This document shows, piece after piece, positions 1 through 12,201 of a stretch of 64,000 nt of DNA. The notes beneath the pieces are model-generated. The model ran no database searches and was not told the DNA's origin. It saw nothing but the letters and a program-made list of their open reading frames with translations. Numbering within the stretch: the first letter of the stretch is position 1; every line of letters begins with the position of its first letter. The position numbers and the translations under genes are program-made. The stretch spans positions 51,030,274-51,094,273 of the forward strand of contig OX328127.1 in the NCBI GenBank assembly GCA_946811695.1, in the 5' to 3' direction. This DNA is from Gonocerus acuteangulatus. Lineage: Eukaryota > Arthropoda > Insecta > Hemiptera > Coreidae.

Positions 1-1112
1 CAGAGTTTTAATAGGGCAAGTGGTACTTGGATTCCTATCTTTTCTCAATGCTTAGAGAACACTGTAATTAACATGTAGACAAATTTATAAAAAAGTAGTT
101 CGAAAATGGAAGCTTAATTAATTTATTGTAGGTCGTTTATTTAATTTACTTTAATTGATACATTGCTCCAATAAAATATGGGGAGATTTTTTAAGGGTTG
201 TATTTTGGGATTTTAAGGATTGCATCAGATCAATAATTACTGGGGAAGGCCTTATGTCAATTTATGTGTAAAAACTCAAAGATTGTATGCCTTAGAAAAT
301 ATAAAATATACAAAAATTTAAGCAAAAACGCGAATTTTTTAGAAAAGTCTTATATTTGAAGTGCTGTAACTTCGCTCCAAATTGACCTATCAAGTTCGCT
401 GAAGTCTCGAAACATTAGTATTTTTATGCACTAAAAGGCAGTACCTAGGAGTCGTTTATTTTAGATAAAAACTTGAATAACAATTTTATACTGTACAATA
501 TCCTAAATTATGAGTTTTGAGGGGCGGGGCTTAAACAAAAAGCGCAGGGCTTTTTCTGACCCCGGATTCGGATTCAGGGACCCCAGAAACATATAGGAAA
601 CATGGTCTGGTCTCTGGGTCCGGACTTTTATTTTTTTTTTTGTGTATGGCTGTCTTATAAATTGATAATATACATTAACAATTAGTTTTTTTCTTAAACT
701 ATATAACTGAAATTTCAATCGATTCATAGAGAAACATAATTAAAACATTATACAGACTTACACTTATCCGGGAATTTACAAAAACGATTTAACTTTAAAC
801 AGTGATATCTCAAAATGACTATAAGGTCACTTGTATCCCTTGGCTCTCAACCCATCATAACCCATCGTAATTGCAGCATTGACTACCTACTATTATTACA
901 GTCCGACTATCGGGAACTGTGACGTATTAGCGCGTTTTCACTGCTCTGAGTTTTATTAACTTATAAAACTATTTAAACAAATATTTTACTTTCTGTGTGA
1001 AAGTAATTCTTAATATTTTGACTACAAAGCTGCAATGATAAACTCATTTCACTGTTAAACGAATTTAAATAACTGCAGAAGTGAACTTGCTCCATAAAAA
1101 TAGAAATTTTGG
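1..1112. other. AT-rich DNA, no gene seen
   Basis: I see no supportable gene. The 74-codon minus-strand frame at 503-727 runs through simple AT-rich DNA and a T-run near 630 and has no recognisable domain. A more GC-rich patch at 545-625 carries related GACCC/GGGTC words in both orientations, which may be repeat debris. Confidence 0.5.
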
Positions 1113-1228
1113 GCGCTAAAACGACACAAAACAGCGATAATTCACACAAATATCTAAATCCCTCCCTTTTTACTTCATGCACATCACAAAAGTAAAATAA
1201 AAGAATCTCCTTTCTCATTTTTAGTGGC
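1113..1228 (+). repeat. Dispersed repeat X, copy 1
   Basis: This stretch matches 4248-4370 in the same orientation. Both begin GCGCTAAAA, then ACACAAAACAGCGA, share a CTCCCTTT block, and end CTCCTTTCTCATTTTTA. Similarity is clear but divergent with small indels, so it is an old dispersed repeat rather than a recent duplication. No termini, target duplication or coding domain is visible. The minus-strand frame over it (973-1218) is probably accidental. Confidence 0.6.
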
Positions 1229-3125
1229 TATTTATATTAATGCAATTCTTTAACCATATAAAAAGTAATTAACTCGTTCAAACTATAAAAAAAGAACAAT
1301 TTTATTTGGCAGAGATCCTCCCATTCGGAGGAAGTAGTTCGGGATCCTTTTCTGTTTAAATTTATTAATCTTCTTCCACTTTACCACGATTTCACAACAT
1401 TCTTTGCGATATTTAATAAAATATACGAACAACCCAAAATTACTCTTGTACTCCAAACGTAAAAAATATTTTTATATATTTGTTGGGAGAAAATGGTAAC
1501 ATGGGAAAGAGGTTTCATGTGCGTCCGTGATTTATTACGTTTTGCTTGAAAATAATATTTTTGTTTAGCTCAATTTTCCGAAAATACGTCACGTTAAAAA
1601 CTATGTCATTCATAGATTTCGAATGGTTTCTTTAAACTGCCTATTATTTACCTTAAAAAAATAGTTGAATTTATTTATTCATTTATCCAAAGAGTTCCAC
1701 AACATGGCAAACAGTCAACAAAAAAAAAGTTATACAAAATAATTAAGTGATAGTTTAGAAATTAATTGTAAATGATCAGTTATTTTAATAATAACATCAA
1801 TTATTCAAATAATAAGTAATATCTGGAATAGCTCAATAATAATATTCCTAATGAGTCGACAATTATTGTGAAATTCGAATTTTCGGCTTGGCAAAAATTG
1901 TGGGTTATTTGTAGTATTACTATATTTTAATGTATGTCTTTTTGGTGTATTGGTGCGTAATCTAATAGTGTACGTGGGCTCCCATCTAATAATATTTCTC
2001 TTAAGATAATTAATTGAATTTAAATATCTTAATTTGAATGAATCGGGTGACCTCTGGATCGTTTTTTGTGCTCATAGGAAACGCGATATAAACGTTTACT
2101 ATAAAATATAGCTGTCTATAGCTAATCCCTTGAGGACAGGAGTAAAACCTTGAGTCAATTCTATGAACCAAGGTTGCAGAAAACAAGGAGGCGTAGGCGT
2201 GGGCACATGTAAATAAATGATTGCAAAAAAAAAAAAAAAGAAAAAAAGACAAATGTTTTAAAAGAACTCGATGCTGTTAGTTATATCCTTGTGTTGATAC
2301 TACACTGGGTCTGTGATTTTTAAAAGTTTCTTTTTGTTTTTGCAACTAAATTTGTGACAGCTAATTCAATTATAACTTTTTAAGCATAAAAGTTGCCGAG
2401 GTTAGACACAAAGGGACTGTTTTTCAACGTAAAAATATATTTTCGTAATATGAAGACATCTTAAATTTCATTGGGATTTGTTCGGGTCGTAGGAAGTGAA
2501 TATGTTAAATCGTGAAAACTGGAAGAATCTAGTAGGACATATGAGAAGAGACACTACAGGCACTTTTTAACGGCTGAGTACAGCATTTGCATTCTATTTA
2601 TTTATTATTATTATTATTAATTTTATCCAAAATTTCATTTTCATTCTAAATATTGGCATAAATATTTTTCCTCATTTTTACATGCGCGTTATAATTTATT
2701 ACTTAAAAAAAAAATATGTGTCATGTAATTCATTTTTAAAAAGTGATATGCATAGCTTAAATGTTTTTATTATTTTGTTAATATTAAAAATACTTAAAAT
2801 ACGGTAGCTTTTGCAACCGATCTTGAGCTATTCTTATTTGATATACACATAACGAAAAAACATTATTAATATAACTTAAATACGCCAGACAACTCAAGCT
2901 TCTATGGTATATGACTACTCTTTATATGACGTGATCATTAAATCACTTCATTTCTTACTTAAATTTTTCAGAATCTGGATGTAATCTTTTCAAACATGTA
3001 TCTTTACTGTCCAGTATTTTTTGCCCTAGAACAGTGAACCTTCCTAGAAGTTCTATGTCGAGATCCGCCTCTAGAACAAACACCTAAACAAACCCTATAA
3101 TTAGAGTGAAGTCACGTGTTTACTA
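1229..3125. other. AT-rich DNA, no gene seen
   Basis: This is nearly 2 kb of AT-rich sequence with short A and T runs and a TTA/ATT microsatellite near 2604-2618. Stops are frequent in all frames, and the 80-codon minus-strand frame at 2010-2252 includes a homopolymer. I see no gene or recognisable element. Confidence 0.5.
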
Positions 3126-3227
3126 TTTACCTTCCTTTTAGCCACGTGTTTCTTCAATCTTTACCAACTTAGAAGATTTACCTTCCTTTTAGCCACGTGT
3201 TTCTTTAATCTTTACCAACTTAGTTCC
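3126..3227. repeat. 51-bp tandem duplication
   Basis: Two adjacent 51-bp units, 3126-3176 and 3177-3227, each begin TTTACCTTCCTTTTAGCCAC. They differ at very few bases (TTCTTCAATC versus TTCTTTAATC), so the duplication is young compared with its surroundings. Each unit contains CACGTG. Confidence 0.9.
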
Positions 3228-3682
3228 CCAAAACCCCTTTATTTATGCTGGGTACGAAGTCCTAATCGTAAGATAGTAACGGAGATGAAACAGAAAGAAT
3301 TCTCGGGTTCTCTATAATAAAGTTCTTTTTAGTCTGTTTCCTTTCTCTTTATAGAGAGAAAACTCGCTTATGAAGTTGTGCCGATAACTTAATCCCGCTG
3401 TGACGATTGAACATGTTGACGTTTCAGAACCCATCTTCAAAACAAAAATATATACAGCTAGTATACATGAATTAAATGTTGAAAAAGTAAAATATTCATG
3501 GGCGTTCCAATGCTTTTTGCTCTAGCTGTATAAGAATATTTATTTTCTAGAAGTGACCTACTGTTTATAGGAATGTAGTTCAATGAGACATTGTACTTTA
3601 TTTTTTACTAAAGCGTTTTAAGCTACCAAAGGCTCTGATCGTTCGTTTATTGTTAAATATCATAATAGTACTAATAACATTT

Positions 3683-4010
3683 CGTACTGTTGCAAAATAA
3701 ACCACCATAATTGAATCGATCCATGCAAAAAGAGCTTCAGTCCAAAATCAGTAGTTTTTATAAAACTAGGCTGAAGCCTTTTTTGCATGGAATAATAAAA
3801 TTATGACTATGTTTCTATGGCAACTATGTATTGTACTGAAGTCCTTCTAACATAGAAATGTGAAGTTGCCTTTATATACAAAGAATTCATCACTCATACT
3901 AACAACGAAAATATTATCGGAACTCATATTGGGAAAAAATGGACTAAAGTTCTTTTTGCATGGATCGATTCAATTATGATAATGGTTATGTTTTGCGTCC
4001 CGTAACATGC
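3683..4010. mobile_element. Palindromic MITE with nested inverted repeats
   Basis: The left arm (from 3706, CATAATTGAATCGATCCATG) is the reverse complement of the right arm ending near 3981 (CATGGATCGATTCAATTATG). Weaker complementarity continues outward to about 3683 and 4010. A second internal hairpin at 3719-3790 reuses the same TCCATGCAAAAAG word, so half of the element is itself folded back. It has no coding capacity. I could not identify a target-site duplication, so the superfamily is unassigned. Confidence 0.75.
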
Positions 4011-4247
4011 TTTAGATACGTAATTTAATTAGAATGGGGTTTTAAAAAATGAAAACAACAAGGAGTAAACCTTGATAGATATAATGCACATTGAGTAAAT
4101 GTAACTCGAAACTTTGAGAGAAGATGAAGCAGCATTTTGTTAATGTACGGCTTCATCCAAAATATTGTTATTGTTAATTGGGGGGTTAATAGAAATATTA
4201 AAGAAATACATCCATGTAATATACCCCCTATTCTTGTAACCATTTGT

Positions 4248-4370
4248 GCGCTAAAATGACACAAAACAGCGACACTACACTCAAATGACCATGTTCCTCC
4301 CTTTGAACTCTAGGTAAGTGCTGCCACAAAAATAAATGGAAAAGGACAGCTCCTTTCTCATTTTTACTGG
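4248..4370 (+). repeat. Dispersed repeat X, copy 2
   Basis: This is the second copy of the repeat at 1113-1228, in the same orientation, with the same GCGCTAAAA start and CTCCTTTCTCATTTTTA end. It contains CTCTAG|GTAAGT at about 4306-4317, which resembles a joined acceptor/donor. The other copy lacks that motif, so I treat it as chance. Confidence 0.6.
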
Positions 4371-5448
4371 TGACTCACTTCATATCTGTCATAAATTTGG
4401 AATTTGCGTTGTTACTGTTGAAGTTATTTATAGTAAACTATAACTTGTGGCTGACATATTCTTTCTTCCAGCCAAAATATTAAGGCTCTCTGGGAAGTTA
4501 TATTCAACCCAAACACACTTCAACGCACACACTCAATTATCGTTGAACTCAAGGCTCTTCAATTTTAGCAGCAAAAGGGTTAGACTTAACTCTACTAGTG
4601 GAAGGCCAAAATAATTATAAAACATTTTTTAAGTACATAAAGATAAAAAATAGATATCTGTGCAGTTTATGAAGTTAACTGGAAAGGATCCTGGACCGAA
4701 CTAATAAGTTTTATGATACTTTCAAACTTCTTCGCTGGGTCATTTCAGCTCTCTTTTCACGACATATCTCGCCAGTGGTTCTGTTTTAGAAATCACGAAT
4801 TTTCCCCGGCAAATCAGTCAGTTTCGTGAGGTGGTTGACTAGAATCTTGTCTGGTTGCTAAGAGCAAAATGTCATCGGGATGTAGACACTTGCCCCTTTT
4901 ATTCCTATCCTGCTAGTTCTGGGTCAAAGTCCTGTTCATTCTCGGTACAAAGGATCCATTGGTCTCAATTCTCAAGGCAATTGATTGTGTTTTATCACTC
5001 ATAAAATATTTTTCTTTAAGGAAACAAAACAATTAATGCTTAATTTCTTATTTTACCTCCAATTGATCTAGTTTCTAGGGGGGTTACGCCCACCTTTTGT
5101 TAAACCAATGACTTCAATTACTCTTCGACAAAAGTACTACTAATAAATGTCATTTTTATGAGCCTTTAACACCATTAAATCTTTACAATATCTTTATTGT
5201 TGTATACCGCCGTATATGCCGATCTTTTGTAAGCTTTAAAATTTCTCTACTTGGACAAATCGGCCATAAACCTGACGCCAGCTCTCATTAAGAGTATTAT
5301 ACTTGACACCTTGCTAACTAAAGGAACACCTTCTTGAATGTACTACTCTCTTGATGCCTGGTATGCCTTTAATGATTTCAAAACGTATTTTTAGAAAACT
5401 ACGAAATCATGATTTCCTTTTTGTGGAAAATGCTAACTTTATTAAATC
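4371..5448. other. AT-rich DNA, no gene seen
   Basis: No gene, tandem array or terminal repeat was recognised here. Short G-rich patches such as 5078-5095 occur in otherwise AT-rich sequence. Confidence 0.45.
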
Positions 5449-5650
5449 GGAGGCCCGGTGGCCGTGAGTGTTTGGGCCTGAGCACTTAACCCTTCGTGCC
5501 AAGGGTCGTGGATTCGATTCCCACTAGGGGTAGAGGCTTTTCTCTGGAAAAAAAGAAAAGGCTTCAGCCCTATCATGGCTATAAAGGGGTGGTGATCTAT
5601 AGATAAAATTGGTAGCCAATAATAAATGAATGTTAAAATTTAAATAAATA
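5449..5650 (+). mobile_element. tRNA-derived SINE, family B, copy 1
   Basis: The 5' part has a Pol III B-box-like GGATTCGATTCCCACT near 5509-5524 and an upstream stem-loop of tRNA anticodon type (ACCCTT...AAGGGT). After the tRNA-like head comes a body with AAAGAAAAGGCTT and CTATAAAGGGGTGGT. It ends in a (TAAA)n-like tail near 5640-5650. The same head and body occur at 47864-48066, which shows a dispersed family rather than a functional tRNA. The acceptor stem is not closed and no TSD was found. Confidence 0.8.
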
Positions 5651-7332
5651 CATGTCGTTAGGTAAATCGTAAGGTCCCTCGTATATGTAGAATTATTATA
5701 TATGCTGTCATTGCGTGCGGATATTAAATCATGTGTGTCACCATAACAGACTACATATACAAACTTACCGACAAGTTTTTTGGACAAGTAACACATTCCA
5801 TCAATCCACACATAGGAAACATTGATAACTACGACAAAAAATCACTAACTAGATACGTACACAGATGAACTAAACACATTTTACTAGACAGTCACGATGT
5901 AATGTAATTCAACTTAGTATTATAAATGTTCTGGTTTTTTTTTAAATTTTCCCAAAAATTACAAAATTATTAAAATCAAATAAATTCCTAAAAATTAGCA
6001 GGAACTTGTTTATTATTGCTGCACATGTTATAAACACTTATTTATGATATGTAAATAAAGCTTTATTATTATTATTATTATAAATCATGTGTCGAAAGGT
6101 TTTTGTATTTTAGCCTAAATTTGCTTTAGCGATGAGTAAACTGAGAGAAAATGTTACAAAAAAAGTGTCACACAAAAGTGTCCGTTGGCGTTTGGGAACG
6201 CGCGGTAGACAAAATAAGACTGTTATACAGTATATTACATAGGTTTGTCGGGTGGACCTAAAGTATATTTATCTCCCTGAATTTGAGCAAAAGGCTCGAA
6301 ACGAAATTATTTTATAAAATTGAAATATTACTTATTTATGAGCCTGAGCTTTGCAATGTTACTGATCGACAATTATATCAGTGCCAACTAACTCCGGACT
6401 CAAATTACTAATTTGCCCTTACCGGCCGGTATTAATGCTTCCTTACAACGAAACTCGATAGACGAATGAGAAACGTGTGTTTGATAAAAATAGATTCATC
6501 AAACGTCATCATTAAGTAACAATTGTTGTGTTGAATGCACCGTGCGTAAGGGACGTTTTAAAAAGGTAAGGCTTTGGAAGAAGCGTATTTTTGAACCATT
6601 CAACCATCAGTAATTTTACTCGTGACAGCTATACCCGTAGACTTATTTTTATCAAAGTATTTTTGAATCTGATCGATATACCGGCTAATGTGTGAAGTAT
6701 AGGTTAAAATAGCGGCTGGCTCCTCTTATCGAAACAAGCTGATAAGATAGGTGAGTTCTTTGAATCCCCAATTATTTACATAACCTCAATGATACTCTCT
6801 ACACAAGCGTTCTGAGTGGTACTCCTTCACGCTTTTTAACGCTCGTCATTGTAAAATTCATTTCACGATTTTCGGCTTATGCCATGTTCATACGTGTACA
6901 TTCTTTATAGAACACTGAAACGTAATTTTTAGTGAAATCCTGCTAAAAAATGATAAAAGAATGAATATATGAGTACATTCGAAAAAATGAAAACTAAACC
7001 TGCAGACTACATCAATTCAATAATAAACGACCTGATAAGACAAGAACTTCTCTGGCCTCTTGCGATTCTATAAAAATTACCAGCACATTCAATATTAGCG
7101 TTTATTTAATATTTGATTGATTTATTTAAGATTGCAATACAATCCCTGCTAGAAAAATGTGATATACTGTTCTTGAATTGTATGTGTGTAATATTTTAGG
7201 GGTAAATAATCCCCTAAAACATTAATCGTATTTTATCATTCAAAATATTGATCATATTTTATAAATTTTCTCTTCAAATACACACGTTTTATGAAAAACC
7301 CTGTACTTTTCTATAAGGATTGTCTTTATTTG

Positions 7333-7333
<1 letters not shown>
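5651..7333. other. AT-rich DNA, no gene seen
   Basis: No supportable gene. A short ATT microsatellite lies at about 6067-6081. The minus-strand frame at 5524-5811 mostly overlaps the preceding SINE. Confidence 0.45.

Positions 7334-7386
<53 letters not shown>
7334..7386. repeat. Poly-T tract, about 53 bases
   Basis: An uninterrupted T-run is followed directly by a fragment of a dispersed Helitron-type repeat. It is probably the A-tail of a reverse-strand retroposon whose body has decayed. The long frames over it encode only Phe or Lys runs. Confidence 0.9.
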
Positions 7387-7392
<6 letters not shown>

Positions 7393-7403
7393 TTCATTTA
7401 CGT

Positions 7404-7497
7404 GACTCCTGGATCAAGACCTACGTGTGTGCTAAGTTTGGTCAAACTCGCTCGAACGGTATGGATTTGTATAAGCAACAAACAGACAGACAAATAC

Positions 7498-7542
<45 letters not shown>
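7404..7542 (-). mobile_element. Helitron-family fragment followed by (TA)n
   Basis: The sequence includes GGTCAAACTCGCTCGAACGG and then GGATTTGTATAAGCAACAAA with CAGACAGACA. This is the reverse complement of the unit repeated in the Helitron at 22828-23130, and it also matches 55650-55775 and 62964-63077. It runs into (TA)21 at 7501-7542, where the element's 5' end would lie. The exact terminus is lost in the microsatellite. Confidence 0.6.
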
Positions 7543-7550
<8 letters not shown>

Positions 7551-9500
7551 GTACGTAGTATATGTTGAATTTATACACATATAAATGTAGGTATGTTGCT
7601 TTAGTTCATTTAATTTTTGTAATTTTCTTTTTCTTTTTTTTTTTTTTTGACAGAGAGAATTCTTTATCATACGATAATGTACATATATCAATTAAAAGTA
7701 AATAAGGAATATCATATTCACAAAAACTTAGTCCAGATTGTACCCACTTGAATAAAATACCTGAATAAATATTAAAGAATAGATTACATGTAGCAAAACG
7801 TAATAGATATATGATTAGATTTTTAAATTTATTTTATAATTATAATTTAGTTAAATTATCTAATTACCCGAAGAAGGTTTGTAGAAATAGTTAGGATGAA
7901 TTTGGAATCACCTATATTAGGGATTTCCGCAACCAAGTCCCCATACGAAATACATTTTTAGTCCGACAGACAACAACTATGGTGTTTCTATTAAATACAT
8001 AAATAAAAATGTAATTTAGCCGAAAAGTCGATCATACAATGGATTTCAGTATTTTCGATTCTCTGTCAAATTTTGAATCTATTATAAATTATTTAATTTC
8101 TTTGTGCATATATTCTAAATATTCTCAAGAGTTGGAGACATTGGGGTTCGGTCAAATAATAAAACAACCTTTCTTTTTTTTCTATTTAAAAATGAGGTTT
8201 TATTGCTAATGTTATGGTGTGAATTTAATGACTTCATTATATGAGAGTAAGAACTGATCCGTTAGGAGTAGGTACATTACTGATTTAGCAGCTTACAGAT
8301 GAATTAACTTCCGTCAGTAAAGTAGCAACTCCGAAATGTATCAGTTCTTCCTCTCTATCCTGGTCCTTATGACGGCTTGAAATTCAAACCGAAATATTTG
8401 TAATAAATACTCATTTTTATTTAAAAATGCAGTTTAATTAACTAACCGAACCGCGCCTAAATTCACCATGTTTATGTGTGTGTGTGTTTTTTTTTTATTT
8501 TGAAAATTAAACACCGTCATGAATTTCATATAGATATGCTCCACTTGTTTTCAGAGAGCAGACAATTAACTCCTTTGACAGGTGACCCCTGAGGAAATGC
8601 CGGTTAGTCATGTGCCTGGTCCTGTGGTATTTCCAAGAGATGTTTGTTTATTGACTCAAAATATACAGGGAAAAAAAGGAGGCTCTTCTGAACATTAGTT
8701 TAGTGTTGTCAAAGTGACTGACGAGTTCTTTCAAACTTTGTTAATTATGTTGAGTACCCCTTTCATGTTTTATTTTTATTTTATGGAGGGGAATGCAGCT
8801 CTTGCATGGAATTATTTTCCTTGCGATTTTCTTTTAATCATTGGGGAAATAAAATGAACTCTGAATACGAAAATTTTGCATACTAAGAAAGGGGAGAGAA
8901 TAGCAATTCTATTTACTGAAATCAATAGCTTAAGAAGTACCTCGAGAATTTTTAAGAAATTATTATTATTTGTAATTTTTTTTGAGGTAGAAATAATTTT
9001 TTATACTCTTAAGAATATTTTGAAGGTATATTCTTGAAACTGCTTCTGGCAAACTGGTAAAAAAATCTCGAAATCTTCGCAAAAGCTGTTGTTATAATTG
9101 ATAAGACAATCTTTATTTTAGATTCTGCAGAAAGCTCGTAGAAATTTTAAAATAAGGTATTACATTAGTTCTGTTTACTTATAATGAATACAAAGGCTAT
9201 TTTTGTTTACACAACTTTAATCCTCAGTTTATTTACTGTATTGAAGGTATATGAATAAAAATATCCTTTTTATTCATTATAAATTGAAAGAATTGAAACG
9301 AAAACTTTTTTCAAAATCTTGAAGAACTTTCCAAGCAAGTCAATATATTACTCAGGGCATGGTTGTCAACATTTCCATAACAAAAGAAAAGCGGTTCGTT
9401 AATCAACAATATCCGATGAAGAGGAGTGGGGTTCTCTTAAACCCACGTTCCAGGCCAATGTATGCATGTGCTTCTATTAGATGGAGTAATTTGTTTTTAC
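7543..9500. other. AT-rich DNA, no gene seen
   Basis: Mostly AT-rich with short homopolymers, including a T-run near 7636-7649 and a (TG)n patch near 8472-8487. No gene, TIR or tandem array was recognised. Confidence 0.45.

Positions 9501-9502
<2 letters not shown>

Positions 9503-9532
<30 letters not shown>
9503..9532. repeat. Poly-A tract
   Basis: About 30 A residues. The overlapping plus-strand frames (9359-9740) exist only because the tract reads as Lys. A C-run at 9600-9611 and a G-run at 9781-9790 follow. No retroposon head could be recognised upstream. Confidence 0.85.
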
Positions 9533-9536
<4 letters not shown>

Positions 9537-10000
9537 TTTTTATCGTCTAATAATATAGAAGAAAGTCAATCTAGCAAGAATACGATTTTACCTGAACCGC
9601 CCCCCCCCCCTCCATACCAAACTAATAACCTTTCAGAGGTGGTACCCCAACAATTAACGCTAGTGGTGGCACCTAGTCTATCAAACCTGATAAATTTATT
9701 TAGCTTCCTAACCAGCTTTAAAGCGCTAATCAAATTCTAAATATTACTATTAAGAATCTACTGGATTCTAGGGGTGAATTGGGGGGGGGGTTGTATAAAT
9801 AAAAATTAAATAAAAACAACTTGTTAATAATGTATTATTTTATTGAACAATAAATATTGCATTAACCCAGAATATGGTTTTGTGGTTTCTATAAAACAAA
9901 CTCATTGTTTTTCTTAGTTCATATAGCAGGGGAAAAATTAAAAAAAAACTGAGTGCTCTAGGCATATATAGGTTGAGCACAATCTACAGTAATACTTTCT

Positions 10001-10339
10001 TTATCTTTTCAGTCTTGACACCCCCCTCTTTTTTCCTTGTTTAGGAACTTCTGTCATGTTTGTTTTTGGCCTAATCTCTAGTAATTTATAAATACTTTGC
10101 CCGATTCCTTGTGCTACTAAAGTATTGTGTGCACGACGGTAAAGTTGATCATCAAAAAGTCTTCTTTCTGACTTTACACTCGTACTTTCATTTGTTTTCA
10201 GAATAATAAATGAATTTATCCCGCAAAGATTCAGCATACTGTTGGATATGACCAATGGCCACCAATATATCGAATAGAAAAATCCATCGTAAGCGGTGGC
10301 ACCGGGTCTGATGGACCCCAAGCTATATTTAATGCCCAA
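10001..10339 (-). pseudogene. piggyBac-like transposase C-terminal remnant
   Basis: A 112-codon open frame. From about residue 27 it reads WWPLVISNSMLNLCGINSFI, matching the WPL/WPM...ML-I-GIN-- pattern at the end of the piggyBac (DDE_Tnp_1_7) catalytic domain. An Arg/Lys-rich stretch follows, with YRRAHNTL in the middle and the terminus PKQGKKRG. The catalytic aspartates lie upstream in the family and are absent here, as is the terminal Cys-rich zinc finger. The first 25 residues do not look like transposase, so the upstream junction is probably a deletion. No CCC...GGG inverted ends at TTAA were found. The assignment rests on family knowledge recalled without a search. Confidence 0.55.
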
Positions 10340-10597
10340 TTACTCCTGAGCCTTTTATTTACGTTTTACTCCTCCTCTGTAATCAAGGATTCCTTAATAA
10401 AAGGTAGAATAAATCACAGAATTAGAGGTTGCTAATAATGACGTGAATAGTGAACAAAGTGAAGTCAGAGTCTCACAGACCCGTTCCAACCTCTTGACGG
10501 TTTAATGTCCCACCACCAGATTTATTATCGCGAAAAAAAACAACGTTGAGAGGTCTGTATATCTACTCCAGAACAAAAAATAAATGTGCCACTAGAA

Positions 10598-10984
10598 CAG
10601 AGATGGGCATAATTTTATTTATAAATAAAAATACGAATTTATTCGTACTTCATAAATTTGTGAATACGAATATAAATAAATTCGTATTCATAAGTGTGAA
10701 TACGAATTTATTTTTATTCACATATATTAAATATAAAAATACAAATAAAATTTTATTCGCAAATTTTTCTGCGAATAAAAATAAATTCACAGAAAAAATT
10801 GTAAATAATCACAAAAAATGTGAATATTTACAAAAAAAACAAGTGATTACAAAAAAACCACATTAAAATATACGAATAAAAATTTATTCACATTATAATT
10901 TGTGAATACAAATTTATTCACAATAAAATTCGCAAATAAATTATGAATTTATTCGTATTAAGATGATATTATTATTATTGAAGG

Positions 10985-11031
<47 letters not shown>

Positions 11032-11531
11032 GCGTTTAACAACGTCTAGGTTATTAGCGCTTAGATTTCTTGTTTACCCCGAGTCCGCCGCGGGACCACC
11101 AGCCATGCTGCAGGGACACAGTTTGTCATCTGTACCTCCATCAAAAAAAAAAAACCTTCAATAACTTTCGTAATATCATCTCAATACGAATATTTGCGAA
11201 TTTTATTGTGAATAAATTTGTATTCACAAATTATAATGTGAATAAATTTTTATTCGTACATTTTAATGTTATTTTTTTTGTAATCACTTGAATTTTTGTA
11301 AATATTCACATTTTTTGTGATTATTTACAATTTTTTCTGTGAATTTATTTGTATTCGCAAAAAAAATTGCGAATAAAATTTTATTTGTATTTTTATATTT
11401 AATATATGTGAATAAAAATAAATTCGTATTCACACTTATGAATACGAATTTATTTATATTCGTATTCACAAATATATGAAGTAGGAATAAATTCGTATTT
11501 TTATTTATAAATAAAATTATGCCCATCTCTG
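10598..11531. mobile_element. hAT-type foldback element with 8-bp TSD
   Basis: The element starts CAGAGATGGGCAT (10598-10610) and ends with its exact complement ATGCCCATCTCTG (11519-11531). The flanks are identical 8-bp duplications CACTAGAA (10590-10597 and 11532-11539). The arms, about 10598-10965 and 11165-11531, are near-perfect inverted repeats rich in GAATACGAAT and AATAAATTCGT words. An unrelated central insert lies at about 10984-11150. The 8-bp TSD and CAGAGATGGGCA ends are typical of hAT elements. The 106- and 80-codon frames on opposite strands are the same arm read twice and are not genes. It is non-autonomous, so a hAT transposase elsewhere must mobilise it. Confidence 0.9.
10984..11150 (-). 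mobile_element. SINE-like insert in the hAT foldback loop
   Basis: A T-run of about 44 bases (10985-11027) leads into AAAGGCGTTTAACAACGTC and TAGGTTATTAGCGC. Reversed, this is the terminal GGCG...CGCC hairpin shared by the SINEs of this window. A more GC-rich body (11078-11130) follows, unlike the Met-tRNA SINE head. It sits between the two arms of the hAT element, so it is either part of the element's loop or a later insertion. Confidence 0.55.
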
Positions 11532-11539
11532 CACTAGAA

Positions 11540-11842
11540 GACGTTATGTTTCTTGGAATGAAACTACCTATTTAACACCCACAACTAATGAGAAAAAATC
11601 TATTTGAAAACCAACCTAATCGGACCAGAGGAACCAGAACTCTTTTATGTAAAGCAAAAATAAAAATAAAAAATAAGTCTGCTGGTTCAAACACACGTAA
11701 AACAGTCATTCCTGAGGAAACACCTTTTATTCCTGAGGAATGTGCACATATTACACCTTCGGAATGTTTTAGATTAAGAAGATTTTTTAAAATGGTCGTT
11801 AGCAATATCCTCTATTGTGTTAATGCCAGCCGGGAAACTTAA
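11540..11842 (+). other. Unrecognised open frame flanking the hAT insertion
   Basis: Without the hAT element, the flanking DNA continues CACTAGAAGACGTTATG. The frame 11588-11842 (84 codons) has an acidic stretch with PFIPEECAHITPSECFRL followed by RRFFKMVV, and another frame is open on the opposite strand. The ITPSECF segment faintly recalls the N-terminal region of piggyBac transposases, but it is on the strand opposite to the piggyBac C-terminus at 10001-10339. That would need an inversion. It may equally be chance. Confidence 0.2.
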
Positions 11843-11994
11843 AATATTTTAATATTTGAAATATAAAATTGTTACTATTGTTCAGTATCGTTTTACGATA
11901 AATAACCTTACTAATTTAACATTTTTAGTTTTTATAAAATGAAACAAATAATTTTTTTAATATTTTTTATACGTAAAATTACACTTTTAGATTA

Positions 11995-12198
11995 CCATGT
12001 ACGTTTTGATGAACGTAGACGACATTCAACGACATATTTGAATGATTCTGAATCGTTTGATATTTCATGGGCCTTTCTGTGGATACCGAACTTTTGTCTA
12101 GCTCTTTGCAATGGGGAGCCTTTCACCAAAATGCGACGAACGGTAAGAACATCGATTACACGTTGGACGACACCTGCCGACGAGATGGTGGCTCGTAA
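11995..12198 (-). other. Possible coding fragment, 68 codons, no start
   Basis: On the minus strand, a frame without Met is open for 68 codons in a locally more GC-rich stretch. It contains VVQRVIDVLTVRRILVKG and later FGIHRKAHEIS. At its end ACATG|GTAATC could act as a splice donor. The upstream AG (12199-12201) follows A-rich sequence and is a poor acceptor. I do not recognise the family. It could be an exon, a transposon remnant or chance. The plus-strand frame 11939-12217 over the same DNA looks less protein-like. Confidence 0.2.
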
Positions 12199-12201
12199 CT
12201 A

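Noticed and set aside
4306..4317. Second recursive splice site CTCTAG|GTAAGT
   Set aside because: It lies in repeat X, is absent from the other copy, and has a mixed pyrimidine tract.
7291..7691. Open frames rich in Phe, Tyr-Ile or Lys
   Set aside because: They are translations of poly-T, (TA)n and poly-A tracts. The same applies at 9359-9740, 13571-13926, 24611-24817, 31728-31988, 39423-39778, 55895-56164 and 61068-61268.
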